Assembly: GCA_963769665.1 (NCBI GenBank)
Contig: CAVYMQ010000003.1
Location: 2,046,001 to 2,110,000, forward strand
Source: JACCTU01 sp963769665
GTDB lineage: Bacteria > Actinomycetota > Thermoleophilia > Gaiellales > Gaiellaceae
Reading direction: 5' to 3'
Length of the DNA: 64,000 bases
Positions 41,391-49,900 of this stretch are shown here, piece after piece. The position numbers and the translations under genes were made by a program. Each line of letters begins with the position of its first letter. The stretch's first letter is position 1. The notes under the pieces were generated by a model. It was given only the letters and a program-made list of their open reading frames with translations. It was not told the origin of the DNA and did not search any database.

Positions 41391-42302
41391 CTAGTTACCG
41401 AGAGGGACGATCAGCCGCTTGTACGCAGCGCGGCTGCGAGGCTTCGAGGCGAGGTCCCACGGCGAGCCGCGCCTGCCGCTGTAGTACGCCACGAGCTCGA
41501 CCCGGCGGTGCGTCCTCACGAAGCGCGCCATCTGCTCGACGAAGCTCGGCGCATCGATTCCCCACAGGCCCCACTCGGCGAACGCGTAGGGCTTCGACGG
41601 GTGCGCGTCGTACAACCGCTCGGCGGCATCCCACGCTGCCTTGCCGCGGATGTAGTAGAGGTCGTTCGCGACAACGTCCACGTAGCGGTCGCCGGGGTAG
41701 TACGCCTGCGCCGAGTTGCCCGGGAGGTCGGGTGAGCCGTAGCCCTGTGGGTTCCACACGATCCGGACCGCCGGAAGTGCGGGCAGGTCGCGCGAGACGG
41801 GCGGCAGCTTCAGCCGCGCGAGTTGCGCGTTGATGCTCGCCGCCGAGCCGCCGCGCACGAGCAGTGCGATTCGCGCGAACGCCTTGCGGAAGGCGACCGT
41901 GGAGTACGCAGCCCCCTTCGACCGACCGCTCTTCGTGTACGCGCAGTACGCGTTCCAGTGTCCGTTCATCTCCGGCATCGGCCGCACGTACGCGACGCCG
42001 CCGCGTCGCGCGAGCCAGTCGTTCAGCGCGAACAGGTAGCCGTCACCGGAGCCGCGCGCAATCGCGAGCGGCGAGATCGTCGTCGGGATCATCGCGATCA
42101 TCGGCGTCGGCCCGCCCGCCGGGAAGTTCTGGTCGAAGCGCGTGTTCCCCCAGCCGAAGAAGATGTGGCGGATCTGCGAGCGCTGGCCGGTCAGCTGGTC
42201 GAAGCGTTCCACCGCACCGTGGACGCCGAGCAGCGGCCGTGCGGAGGCCGCGGCGGGGAACGCCAGGAAGAGAGCGGCGGCGACGGCGAGGACGCGGCGC
42301 AT
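41391..42302 (-). CDS. Exported GH26-like glycoside hydrolase
   Basis: A 303-residue protein with a Sec signal peptide (1-21, ending AASA). The barrel resembles GH26 mannanase-type enzymes: RPMPEMNGHW with acid/base candidate Glu111 and FAEWGLWG with nucleophile candidate Glu243. NPQGYGSPD and DVVANDLYYI are further family-like segments. Substrate is unknown, likely an external beta-glycan. ATG 42302 begins at the signal peptide. The gene is followed by the upstream-facing rhomboid gene on the same strand, 18 bases away. Confidence 0.78.
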   Translation of the reverse strand: MRRVLAVAAALFLAFPAAASARPLLGVHGAVERFDQLTGQRSQIRHIFFGWGNTRFDQNFPAGGPTPMIAMIPTTISPLAIARGSGDGYLFALNDWLARRGGVAYVRPMPEMNGHWNAYCAYTKSGRSKGAAYSTVAFRKAFARIALLVRGGSAASINAQLARLKLPPVSRDLPALPAVRIVWNPQGYGSPDLPGNSAQAYYPGDRYVDVVANDLYYIRGKAAWDAAERLYDAHPSKPYAFAEWGLWGIDAPSFVEQMARFVRTHRRVELVAYYSGRRGSPWDLASKPRSRAAYKRLIVPLGN

Positions 42303-42320
42303 CGCTCCAAGGTATCGGCA

Positions 42321-43175
42321 CTACAGGTAATCGGCCACAGCCCAATACGAGACCGCGACGCTCGCGATCCCCACTGCCACGACGCCTGCGATGCCTGCTA
42401 GCCCAGGGCGCCCGTAGGCAGCGTGCGCGCGGCCCAGGCGCGAAAGCGCAAGGGCACAAAGTGCGCCGCCGACGAGCCCGCCGAGGTGTCCCCCGATCGA
42501 GATCCCGGGGATCGCGAACGTGAACGCGAGGTTGAGGACGATGATCGTGAGCGCGCCGCCGCCGAGCACATAGTTGCGCTGCCGCTCGAAGACGAACGCG
42601 GCGCCCAGGATCCCGAAGAGCGCACCCGATGCGCCCACCGTCGTCGTTCCGGGCGCGGTCAAGAGCAATGCGCCGGCCGCGCCCGAGAGCCCGGACACGA
42701 CGTAGACGAGCGCGAAGCGCGCGCGCCCGATCGCCTGTTCCACGGGCGCGGCGATCCACCAGAGGAAGAGCATGTTCATCCCAAGGTGGATCACGCTGGC
42801 GTGGAGGAACATCGACGTGACGAGACGCCACCAGTCTCCGTTCGCGACGAGAAAGCCGTTCAGCGCGCCGTGCAGATACGGATAGCCGTACGGGTTCGAG
42901 AGCGTCCCGCCGCTGCCGACCTGCCAGAGGAACACGGCCACGTTGATCCCGATCAGGATCTTCGTGAGCAGCGCGCCCGAGCCCTCGATCCCGAAGCGTT
43001 TTGCGCCCTGGACGACCTTGGCCGTCCCGGTCGGCACGCCGGCGTGCTCGGCGCACTTGATCCCGACCGGTGTGAAGACCATGCAGTCCGGGCACAGCCC
43101 GCGCCCGCAGTGGGCGCAGGAGACGCCCGTCTCGCGGTTCGGGTGCCGGTAGCACGTGAGGCCCGTCGTCGTCAT
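42321..43175 (-). CDS. Rhomboid-family intramembrane serine protease with zinc ribbon
   Basis: A 284-residue membrane protein. The N-terminus carries a B-box-like zinc ribbon (CYRHPNRETGVSCAHCGRGLC, about 8-30), common in actinobacterial rhomboids. Six or seven membrane helices follow; the catalytic Ser lies in GASGALFG and the His in GGHLGGLVGG. LHASVIHLGMNMLFLW has the conserved His/Asn region. It would cleave membrane protein substrates within the bilayer. ATG 43175 lies 8 bases after TACGCT on the minus strand, in a box shared with comB. Confidence 0.92.
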   Translation of the reverse strand: MTTTGLTCYRHPNRETGVSCAHCGRGLCPDCMVFTPVGIKCAEHAGVPTGTAKVVQGAKRFGIEGSGALLTKILIGINVAVFLWQVGSGGTLSNPYGYPYLHGALNGFLVANGDWWRLVTSMFLHASVIHLGMNMLFLWWIAAPVEQAIGRARFALVYVVSGLSGAAGALLLTAPGTTTVGASGALFGILGAAFVFERQRNYVLGGGALTIIVLNLAFTFAIPGISIGGHLGGLVGGALCALALSRLGRAHAAYGRPGLAGIAGVVAVGIASVAVSYWAVADYL

Positions 43176-43182
43176 CGGCGGC

Positions 43183-43189
43183 TAGCGTA
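43183..43189. promoter_or_regulatory. Shared symmetric -10 box, rhomboid / comB
   Basis: TAGCGTA reads TAGCGT on the plus strand, 7 bases before comB GTG 43196, and TACGCT on the minus strand, 8 bases before rhomboid ATG 43175. Both genes would have leaderless mRNAs from one nearly palindromic element. Confidence 0.5.
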
Positions 43190-43195
43190 TCCAGG

Positions 43196-43876
43196 GTGCG
43201 TGTCGACGTCGCCTTCACGCCCTCGGAGGCGGCACCTGCCGCTGTCGGGATCGTCGTCGACGTCCTCCGTGCCACCTCGACGATCGCGCAGGCCCTCGCG
43301 AGCGGCTGGCCCCGCGTCCTGTGTGCGCCCGGGATCGAGGAGGCGCGGGCGGTGCGCGAGCAGCTCGGCGAGGGGCTGCTCGGCGGCGAGCGTCTCGGGC
43401 AGCGCATCGAGGGCTTCGACGTGGGGGCCTCGCCGCGCGAGTTCCTCGACGGAGGAGAGGTGCCGCTGATCTTCTCGACGACGAACGGGACGCGCGCGAT
43501 CCTCACCGCCGCCTCGAGCTGTGAGCGGGTCTTCCTCGGGAGCCTCTTGAACCTCGACGCCGTGGCAGCCGCGGCGCGCGAGAGCGGGGAGGACGTCGTG
43601 ATCGTGTGCGCGGGGTTCAGCGGGTCGTTCGCGTTCGACGACGCGTACTGCGCCGGGCGCATCGCCCAGCTGCTCGACGGCGACCGGAACGACGCCGCGA
43701 AGGCCTCGGAGCTGATCGCGCGCTCGTTCGATAACCCGCACGAGGCTTTGACCGAGAGGACCTACGGGCCGCCCGGCCTCGAGGAGGACATCCGTTTCTG
43801 CGCGCAGGAGAACGTCCTCGACGTCGTTCCGCGCTTCTCGCGGATGGTCGGCCCCGCAGCGGAAATCACGCTCTAG
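43196..43876 (+). CDS. comB: Probable 2-phosphosulfolactate phosphatase (ComB family)
   Basis: A 226-residue protein of the ComB family, Mg-dependent phosphatases first known from coenzyme M synthesis and widespread in bacteria without coenzyme M. VDVLRATSTIAQALASG and FSTTNGTRAILTA are the family signatures, and the RTYGPPGLEEDIRFCAQENV ending is typical. In a non-methanogen the true substrate is unclear; sulfolactate metabolism is one option. GTG 43196 is the first start after the shared -10 box. Confidence 0.87.
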   Translation: MRVDVAFTPSEAAPAAVGIVVDVLRATSTIAQALASGWPRVLCAPGIEEARAVREQLGEGLLGGERLGQRIEGFDVGASPREFLDGGEVPLIFSTTNGTRAILTAASSCERVFLGSLLNLDAVAAAARESGEDVVIVCAGFSGSFAFDDAYCAGRIAQLLDGDRNDAAKASELIARSFDNPHEALTERTYGPPGLEEDIRFCAQENVLDVVPRFSRMVGPAAEITL

Positions 43877-43954
43877 CTGTCCTAGAATTTCGTCCAGCGG
43901 GCTAGCAGCCAGTCCTCGACGACCTCGATCAGCGAGGCACGGCTGTTAGCCCCG

Positions 43955-44680
43955 TTAGCTGCCGCGCCTGAATGAGACGAGCTCCTCGCGGCCGCCGGAT
44001 GCGGCGAGGCCGAGCACGAGCGCGGGCCCGACTCCGCGGGCGTAGAACTTGTGCTCCAGGGCATCGGGGTCGAGCGGAGTGAAGTCCTTCGTGAGCACCA
44101 CGTCCTCGTAGCGGCCGAAGGGGACCTCGATGGTCTCGTCGACGCCGAGAACCTCAGCCGCATCCTCCGCCTCGCCCTCCAGGTACTCCTGGCGATAGCG
44201 CAGCCCGACTTGAGGCTCCGCCGGCATGACGATGCCGGCCTGCGCTCCGCCGACGCCTGCCTCCCATGATCCCTCGGTGCTGACGACCTTCCCGTTCTCG
44301 TACTCGGCCGTCTGCTCGCCGAGGTACCAGACGTTGCCATCGGCGTCCTGGGCGTACCAGTCGAAGGTGTCCTCCTTCACCTCGCCGTCTTCCGTCACCA
44401 CGTCGTGCACGACGACGGCGTCGATGCCGAGGATCTGCTTCGTGCGGTCGGTGACGGTGACGACCACCCGCTGCTCTGCGCCGTCCGCCCCTGTCTCGCG
44501 GTACACCCACCGGCTGCCCGGGCTCATCGGCCAGTACGGGTTGTCGATCCGGTCGACGAAGTCGGCGGGGTCGAGCTCGACGGGCTCGCTGCCCTGCGGA
44601 AGCGCTTCGGCACTCTCGTCGCTGCTGCAAGAGCAGGCTGTGAGGACGAGCAGCAGTCCGAGAACCGCGCGCCCGCCCAC
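43955..44680 (-). CDS. Lipoprotein of unknown function
   Basis: A 241-residue predicted lipoprotein: the signal sequence VLGLLLVLTACSC holds a lipobox (LTAC, Cys16) followed by an acidic Ser-rich linker. The mature part is beta-rich with DNPYWPMSPGSRWVYRE, VVVTVTDRTKQI and FDWYAQDADGNVWYLGE, a pattern seen in exported actinobacterial proteins of unknown role. GTG 44680 follows the cupin stop by 6 bases, so the two may form an operon. The 3' end is convergent with comB. Confidence 0.75.
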   Translation of the reverse strand: MGGRAVLGLLLVLTACSCSSDESAEALPQGSEPVELDPADFVDRIDNPYWPMSPGSRWVYRETGADGAEQRVVVTVTDRTKQILGIDAVVVHDVVTEDGEVKEDTFDWYAQDADGNVWYLGEQTAEYENGKVVSTEGSWEAGVGGAQAGIVMPAEPQVGLRYRQEYLEGEAEDAAEVLGVDETIEVPFGRYEDVVLTKDFTPLDPDALEHKFYARGVGPALVLGLAASGGREELVSFRRGS

Positions 44681-44686
44681 GACGGC

Positions 44687-45031
44687 TCAGTCGGCTTCGA
44701 GCCGCAGGTCGAAGCCCGCGGGAGCGTGGATGTTGAGCATCCGGAGGACCGCGTCTCCGCGGTTCGCGAACGTGTGCGGGATGCCAGGCGGAACGAGGAC
44801 GAACGTGCCCGGACCGGCGACGACCTCGTCGTCGGCAATGAAGGTCAGCTCGCCCTCGAGCACGTAGAACGAGTCGTCCTCGTCGGCGTGCGTGTGGAGC
44901 TCCGGGCCTTCGCGGCGCGGCTGGAGCGTGATCAGGGCGAGGTTGAACCGCGGCGTGTCCGCGCTTCGGGCGAGGAACTCCACGTTCCCGACCCGTCGCC
45001 CTTGGCCCGGAGGCACGACGATCGCGCGCAT
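44687..45031 (-). CDS. Cupin-domain protein
   Basis: A 114-residue single-domain cupin. Motif 1 is GPELHTHADEDDSFYVLEGE with His, His and Glu metal ligands, and motif 2 is PGIPHTFANRG with the last His. Such small cupins may be dioxygenases, isomerases or sensors; no specific activity can be named. ATG 45031 lies 6 bases after TAAGGT on the minus strand, fitting a leaderless message. Confidence 0.82.
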   Translation of the reverse strand: MRAIVVPPGQGRRVGNVEFLARSADTPRFNLALITLQPRREGPELHTHADEDDSFYVLEGELTFIADDEVVAGPGTFVLVPPGIPHTFANRGDAVLRMLNIHAPAGFDLRLEAD

Positions 45032-45037
45032 CGCTCG

Positions 45038-45043
45038 ACCTTA
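45038..45043 (-). promoter_or_regulatory. Leaderless -10 box of the cupin gene
   Basis: TAAGGT on the minus strand ends 6 bases before ATG 45031. Confidence 0.4.
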
Positions 45044-45083
45044 GCTCGCGAGATCGTCAACGACGGGTCTGAGGGCGCGGAAC

Positions 45084-45275
45084 TCAGGACGCGGCGGAGG
45101 GGCGGAAGAACCGCACGACCGCAAGCGCCCCACCGACGATGGCCGCCGACGCGAGGCCGAGGACGTTGGTCTGGACGCAGGTGCGGCAGACGTTGCAGCA
45201 AGCAGCCGCCATCGGCACCTGATCCCCGTACTTGGCGGCTGTCTGGTTGATCCTCGTCGTCCAGATCGTCTTCAT
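45084..45275 (-). CDS. Small Cys-rich membrane protein (63 aa)
   Basis: A 63-residue protein with a cluster of four cysteines (Cys26, 27, 30, 33; ACCNVCRTC) followed by a membrane helix (about 40-57, LASAAIVGGALAVVRFF). The cluster could bind zinc or a metal-sulfur centre. ATG 45275 lies 6 bases after TACGCT on the minus strand. It is divergent from the SOS-regulated imuB, but its own -10 is outside the LexA boxes. Function unknown. Confidence 0.62.
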   Translation of the reverse strand: MKTIWTTRINQTAAKYGDQVPMAAACCNVCRTCVQTNVLGLASAAIVGGALAVVRFFRPSAAS

Positions 45276-45281
45276 GGCGGG

Positions 45282-45287
45282 AGCGTA
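45282..45287 (-). promoter_or_regulatory. Leaderless -10 box of the Cys-rich protein gene
   Basis: TACGCT on the minus strand ends 6 bases before ATG 45275, the same hexamer and spacing as at 5800 and 52901. Confidence 0.45.
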
Positions 45288-45315
45288 GCCCTCCACGGAG
45301 AGGCTGCTTAGCCTC

Positions 45316-45352
45316 TTGACAGCGAACGTACGTTCGTGTAGAACAGACGTTC
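45316..45352 (+). promoter_or_regulatory. SOS promoter of imuB with two LexA boxes
   Basis: TTGACA (45316-45321) and TAGAAC (45339-45344) are 17 bases apart, a near-ideal promoter. Two LexA-type boxes of Gram-positive form GAAC-N4-GTTC overlap it: GAACGTACGTTC (45324-45335) in the spacer and GAACAGACGTTC (45341-45352) over the -10 and start region. Transcription would begin about 45351, four bases before ATG 45355. Repression by LexA and induction by DNA damage follow from established knowledge of such boxes. Confidence 0.85.
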
Positions 45353-45354
45353 GC

Positions 45355-46539
45355 ATGATCGCCTGCCTCGCTATCCCGGGCTTCTCCTTGCGGGCGGCGC
45401 TGCGGTCCAGGCCCTCGCTCTCGACAGCTCCTGCGGCCCTCGCACCGCCGGCCGGCGAGGAGCCGGTGCTCGGCCCTGTGACGGCCGCGGCGGAGGCTGA
45501 GGGGGTCAAGCCGGGGATGCGCCTGGGCGAGGCGCTGGCGATGTGCCCGCGGCTCGTCCTCGTCGAGGAGGACCCCTCGGCGGCCGAGCAGGCGTGGGAG
45601 GGGGTTCTGCTCCGGCTCGAGGACTCGGGGTTCTCGGTCGAGTCGGCCGAGCCCGGGTGCGCGTACTTCGAAACGCGCGGGGTCGAGCGGCTCTACGGGG
45701 GGCTCGAGGAGGCGCTCAAGCGCGCGCTCGCGTCCGCCGGCACCGGCTGGGACGCGCGGATCGGCGCGGCCGAGCGGCGCTTCGCCGCACTCGCCGCGGC
45801 CAACGTCGCGCGTGCGGGTCAGGCGCTCGTCGTCTCCGACGAGCAGATGCCCGACTTCCTGGCTCCGCTGCCGCTCTCGCTGCTGCCGCTCGACGCGCGG
45901 CGTCAACTCGAGCTCCGCGAGCTCGGGGTCAAACGATTGGGCGAGCTTGCCGGGCTCCCCAGAGCTGCCGTAGCTGAACGACTGGGGCCGGACGGCCGGC
46001 GTGCCTGGAGCCTGGCGAGAGGGGGCGAGGCGGGGCGGGTGCTGGGGCGGCGCCCGCCCGCCGAGCTCTACGAGGAGCTCGAGTTCCCGGAGGCGATCGG
46101 GAACGAGCTCACCCTACGGCGAGCCTTCGGCGCGCTGCTCGACCGACTGCTCGAGCGAAAGGAGCGCGATGGACGGTTCGTGCGCAAGGCCGCGATCGCG
46201 GCACGACTCGTGGGTGGAGGCTCGTGGCGGCGGACGGTCACGATGCGAGACCCGACGGCCGCGCGGGACCGCCTGCGCCACGCCCTCGGACCAAAGCTCG
46301 CGGAGCTGCCGGCGCCCATCGTCTCGCTCCGCCTCGAGCTCGTCGAGCTGAGCGAGTCGCACGGAGAGCAGTTGGAGCTCATGCAGGCGGCGGGGTCGGA
46401 GCTACAGAGCAGGCTGAGCGAGGGCCTGCGTCAGGTGCGTGCGAGCACCGGCTCGGGCTCCGTCGCGTCGGTGGTCGAAGTGGCACCGTGGTCACGGATC
46501 CCGGAAGCCCGGGCGCTGTTCGTACCTCGCGACGACTGA
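45355..46539 (+). CDS. imuB: ImuB, Y-family polymerase-like mutasome protein
   Basis: A 394-residue Y-family polymerase relative that acts as a non-catalytic hub for error-prone DnaE2 in damage-induced mutagenesis. The opening MIACLAIPGFSLRAAL and EPGCAYFETRGVERLYGG replace the segments that carry catalytic acids in active polymerases, as expected for ImuB. A helix-hairpin-helix stretch (LRELGVKRLGELAGLP) and a little-finger-like domain follow. ATG 45355 is preferred to an upstream TTG because it follows the promoter directly and starts the homology. No imuA-type gene precedes it. Confidence 0.9.
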   Translation: MIACLAIPGFSLRAALRSRPSLSTAPAALAPPAGEEPVLGPVTAAAEAEGVKPGMRLGEALAMCPRLVLVEEDPSAAEQAWEGVLLRLEDSGFSVESAEPGCAYFETRGVERLYGGLEEALKRALASAGTGWDARIGAAERRFAALAAANVARAGQALVVSDEQMPDFLAPLPLSLLPLDARRQLELRELGVKRLGELAGLPRAAVAERLGPDGRRAWSLARGGEAGRVLGRRPPAELYEELEFPEAIGNELTLRRAFGALLDRLLERKERDGRFVRKAAIAARLVGGGSWRRTVTMRDPTAARDRLRHALGPKLAELPAPIVSLRLELVELSESHGEQLELMQAAGSELQSRLSEGLRQVRASTGSGSVASVVEVAPWSRIPEARALFVPRDD

Positions 46540-46766
46540 ACGAGCCGCAGTCGGCGCTCGTCGAGGCGCGATTCGACGGAACGCCGCGGCTCGTGAATCG
46601 TCTTGGAGTTGCGGTCGTCCGCGAGGAGTGGCGCGTGGTCGACCGCTGGTGGACCGAGGAGCCCGTCCAGCGGCGCTACTTCGAGCTCGTGCTCGAGTCG
46701 GGCCAGAACGTCGTCGTGTTCCGAGACGAGGAGCGGGGCGGATGGTTCAGCCAGCGCGGGGCGTAA
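46488..46766 (+). CDS. Small protein downstream of imuB (DUF6504-like)
   Basis: A 92-residue protein from GTG 46488, or 76 residues if translation starts at CTG 46536 overlapping the imuB stop. The core VEARFDGTPRLVNRLGVAVV, VDRWWTEEPVQRRYFELV and WFSQRGA resemble the DUF6504 family that accompanies imuB and dnaE2 in actinobacteria. A role in the mutasome is suggested only by this position. The overlap with imuB supports co-expression from the SOS promoter. Confidence 0.65.
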   Translation: MVTDPGSPGAVRTSRRLNEPQSALVEARFDGTPRLVNRLGVAVVREEWRVVDRWWTEEPVQRRYFELVLESGQNVVVFRDEERGGWFSQRGA

Positions 46767-46771
46767 GCGGT

Positions 46772-46846
46772 CTAGGCGCCGACGGCGAAGGCAAGCGAGG
46801 TCGCGACCACCAGCAGGGTCGCCATGATGCCTACGAGCAGGGGCAT
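46772..46846 (-). CDS. Possible 24-residue membrane micropeptide
   Basis: The minus strand encodes MPLLVGIMATLLVVATSLAF followed by AVGA and a stop, a single hydrophobic helix. A good ribosome binding site, GAGGAG, lies 5 bases before the ATG. The sequence sits between two genes of the SOS cassette on the other strand, divergent from dnaE2. Short length leaves the call open; the combination of ribosome site, start and hydrophobic helix is the evidence. Confidence 0.4.
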   Translation of the reverse strand: MPLLVGIMATLLVVATSLAFAVGA

Positions 46847-46935
46847 GGGTGCTCCTCATTCGTCGGGGACATTTGCTCCCCTTCAACGCACAAGACGCCC
46901 GGCGAGGTGCGGTCGGATCGCCCACGTTGCCCCCG

Positions 46936-49900
46936 GTGACGTACGTCGAGCTCCACGCACACTCAGCCTATTCCTTCCTGGACGGCGCGTCGCTGCCCGA
47001 GGAGCTCGCGCTGCGCGCCGCCGAGCTCGGCTACGAGGCGCTCGCCCTCACCGACCACGACGGGGTCTTCGGCTCGCTCGAGTTCGCGCACGCGGCGAAG
47101 GCGTTCGGCGTGCGGGCGATCACCGGGGCGGAGGTAACGCTCGAAGGCGGCGCTCACGTCACGCTGCTCGTCGAGGACGCGCGCGGCTACGCGAACCTCT
47201 GTCGTCTCCTGACCTCCGCGCACGCGGGGACGAGGCCCAAGCCCGATGACCCGCCGCTCGATCCCGCGCTGTCGGTCGAGCTCCTCCTCCAGTTGAACGA
47301 GGGGCTCGTCTGCCTCTCCGGCTGCGCGCGGCACGGGCTCGCCGTGCGCGACCCAAACACCGCGGCGGCGGTCGCCGGGGCGTTCCGCGAGCGCTTCTTC
47401 GTCGAGCTCCAGCGACCGTACGAGCGCGGCGACGTGCGCCGGAACGCTGCGCTGCGAGACCTGGCGGAGACGCTCGGCGTGCAGACGGTCGCGACCGGGG
47501 ACGTGCATGCGCACCATGCTCGCCGCGCGCAGCTGCAGGACGTGCTGGTCGCGATCCGTGAGTGCACGTCGCTCGACGGCTCGGAGCCCGAGCGTCGCGG
47601 CAACCACGAGTCGGTCCTGCTCGCGCCCGACGACGTGCTCGAGCGCTTCCCCGACGACCGCGACGCGGTCGAGCGAGCGGGTGAGCTCGCCGACCGACTT
47701 CGCTTCGACCTCACCGCCGACCTCGGCTACAGCTATCCGGACTTTGCGGACGGTGAGCCGGCGAGCATCAAGCTCAGACGCGTCTGCGACCGCGCGTTCG
47801 AGGAGCGCTACTCCGGCCTGAACGGCCACAAGCGCGATGCTCGAGACAGGCTCGACGAGGAGCTCGCGCTGATCGGGCGGCTCGGACTCGACGGGTTCTT
47901 CCTGCTCCACCACGAGGTGCTCCAGCTCGCGGCCGACTGCGCGCGCGAGGTGCGCGGGGACGACACGCCGAGACATGTGCTGCCTCCCGGACGAGGGCGC
48001 GGGTCGTCGGTCGGCTCGATCGTCTGCTACCTGACCGGTCTCTCGCACGTCGACCCGGTCTCCGCCGGGCTCTCACTCGGCCGCTTCCTGAACGACGAGA
48101 TGCGCGGCGTGCCCGACATCGACCTCGACTTCCCGCGCGACATCCGCGAGAAGCTGATCGTCCGCGTGACCGAGCGCTACGGTCGCGAGCACGCCGCGCT
48201 CGTCGCGTCCTTCGCGACGTACCGCTCGCGCGGGGCGATCCGAGACGTGGGCAAGGCGCTCGGCCTGCCGCACGCCGAGCTCGAGCGGCTCGCGAAGGTC
48301 ACCGAAGGCTGGAACGCGAGGAAGATCGCGCAGGAGCTCGCGACGCTCCCCGACGCGAAGCGGAAGCTCCTCTCGCCGCGCTGGCGCGCGTTCGTCGAGT
48401 GCTGCGCGGAGATCGCCGGCCTCCCGCGCCACATCTCGCAGCACCCGGGCGGGATGATCATCTCGTCGCGCCCGCTCGTCGAGCTCGTCCCGGTGCAGCC
48501 GGCAGCGATGGTCGGGCGCCAGCTCTGCCAGTGGGACAAGGACTCCTGCTCGGACGCGGGCTTCATGAAGATCGACCTGCTCGGGCTCGGGATGCTCTCC
48601 GCGGTCGAGGAGTGCGTGAGCGAGGTGGCGCGGGTGCGGGGCGAGTCGATCGACCTGTCTCGGATCTCACTCGTCGATCCCGCCGTGTACGAGGACATCC
48701 AGTCCGCGGACACGGTCGGCACGTTTCAGATCGAGAGCCGCGCGCAGATGCAGAGCCTTCTGCGCACGAGGCCGGAGAACCTCGAAGACCTCACGGTGCA
48801 GGTCGCGCTGGTCCGCCCAGGCCCGATCCAGGGGAAGGCGGTGCACCCGTACGTCAAGAACCGAGAGCTCCTTCGCGCCGACCCGACGCACAAGCCGACG
48901 TACGACCACCCGCTGCTCGAGGCACCGCTCGGCGAGACGTACGGCGCGATCGTCTTCCAGGACCAGGTGCTGAGCGTCGCGATGGCGCTCGCCGGCTTCA
49001 GCGTGGGGGAGGCGGAAGGCCTGCGCCGAGCGATGAGCCGCAAGCGCTCGCAGGAGGCGCTCGAGGCGTTCCGCGCGCGCTTCGTCGAAGGCGCGCTCAG
49101 CAAAGGCGTCGACAGGGAGACCGCCGACACGGTGTACGACAAGCTGACCGGCTTTTCGGGGTTCGGCTTCCCGAAGTCGCATGCCGCGGCGTTCGGACTG
49201 CTCGCGTACCAGTCGGCGTGGCTGCGCCACTACTACCCGACCGAGTTTCTCTGCTCGCTCCTGAACGCGCAGCCGATGGGCTTCTACCCGCCGTCGACGC
49301 TCGTGCGCGATGCGCAGCGGAAAGGCGTCGAGGTGCGCCCACCCGACGTCAACCGCTCGCGCGCGAAGTGCGCGAACGAGGGTGGCGCCGTGCGGATGGG
49401 GATCGAATACGTCGCGCACGTCGGCGAGGACGACGCGCGCGCGCTCGTCGAGGAGCGCGAGCGAGGTGGTCCGTTTCGCGACGTGCGCGAGCTCGCGCAG
49501 CGGACCGAGCTCGGCCGCGACGAGCTCGAGGCGCTCGTCCAGTCGGGCGCGTGCGACTGCCTGGGTGAGAGCAGGCGCGCACTGCTCTGGGAGCTCGGGC
49601 TCGTTCCGCGCGCACAGACCGTCCCCGGCTCCGGCGGCGAGGAGCAGCAGCTCGCGCTTCCGCTCGACCCGACGGTCGAGACGCCCGAGCTCGCGAAGCA
49701 GACGCGGTGGGAGCGGATGCTCGCCGACTACCGCCTCACGAGCATCTCGGTCGGCGTCCACCCGCTCGAGCTGCTCCGCCCGCACCTGCCCGGCGGAACG
49801 CTCTCCTCTCGCGACTTGCGCGAGCAGCCGCATCGCACGCGGGTCGCGGTGGCAGGCATGGCGATCGCGAGACAGCGCCCTGCGACCGCGAAGGGGATCG

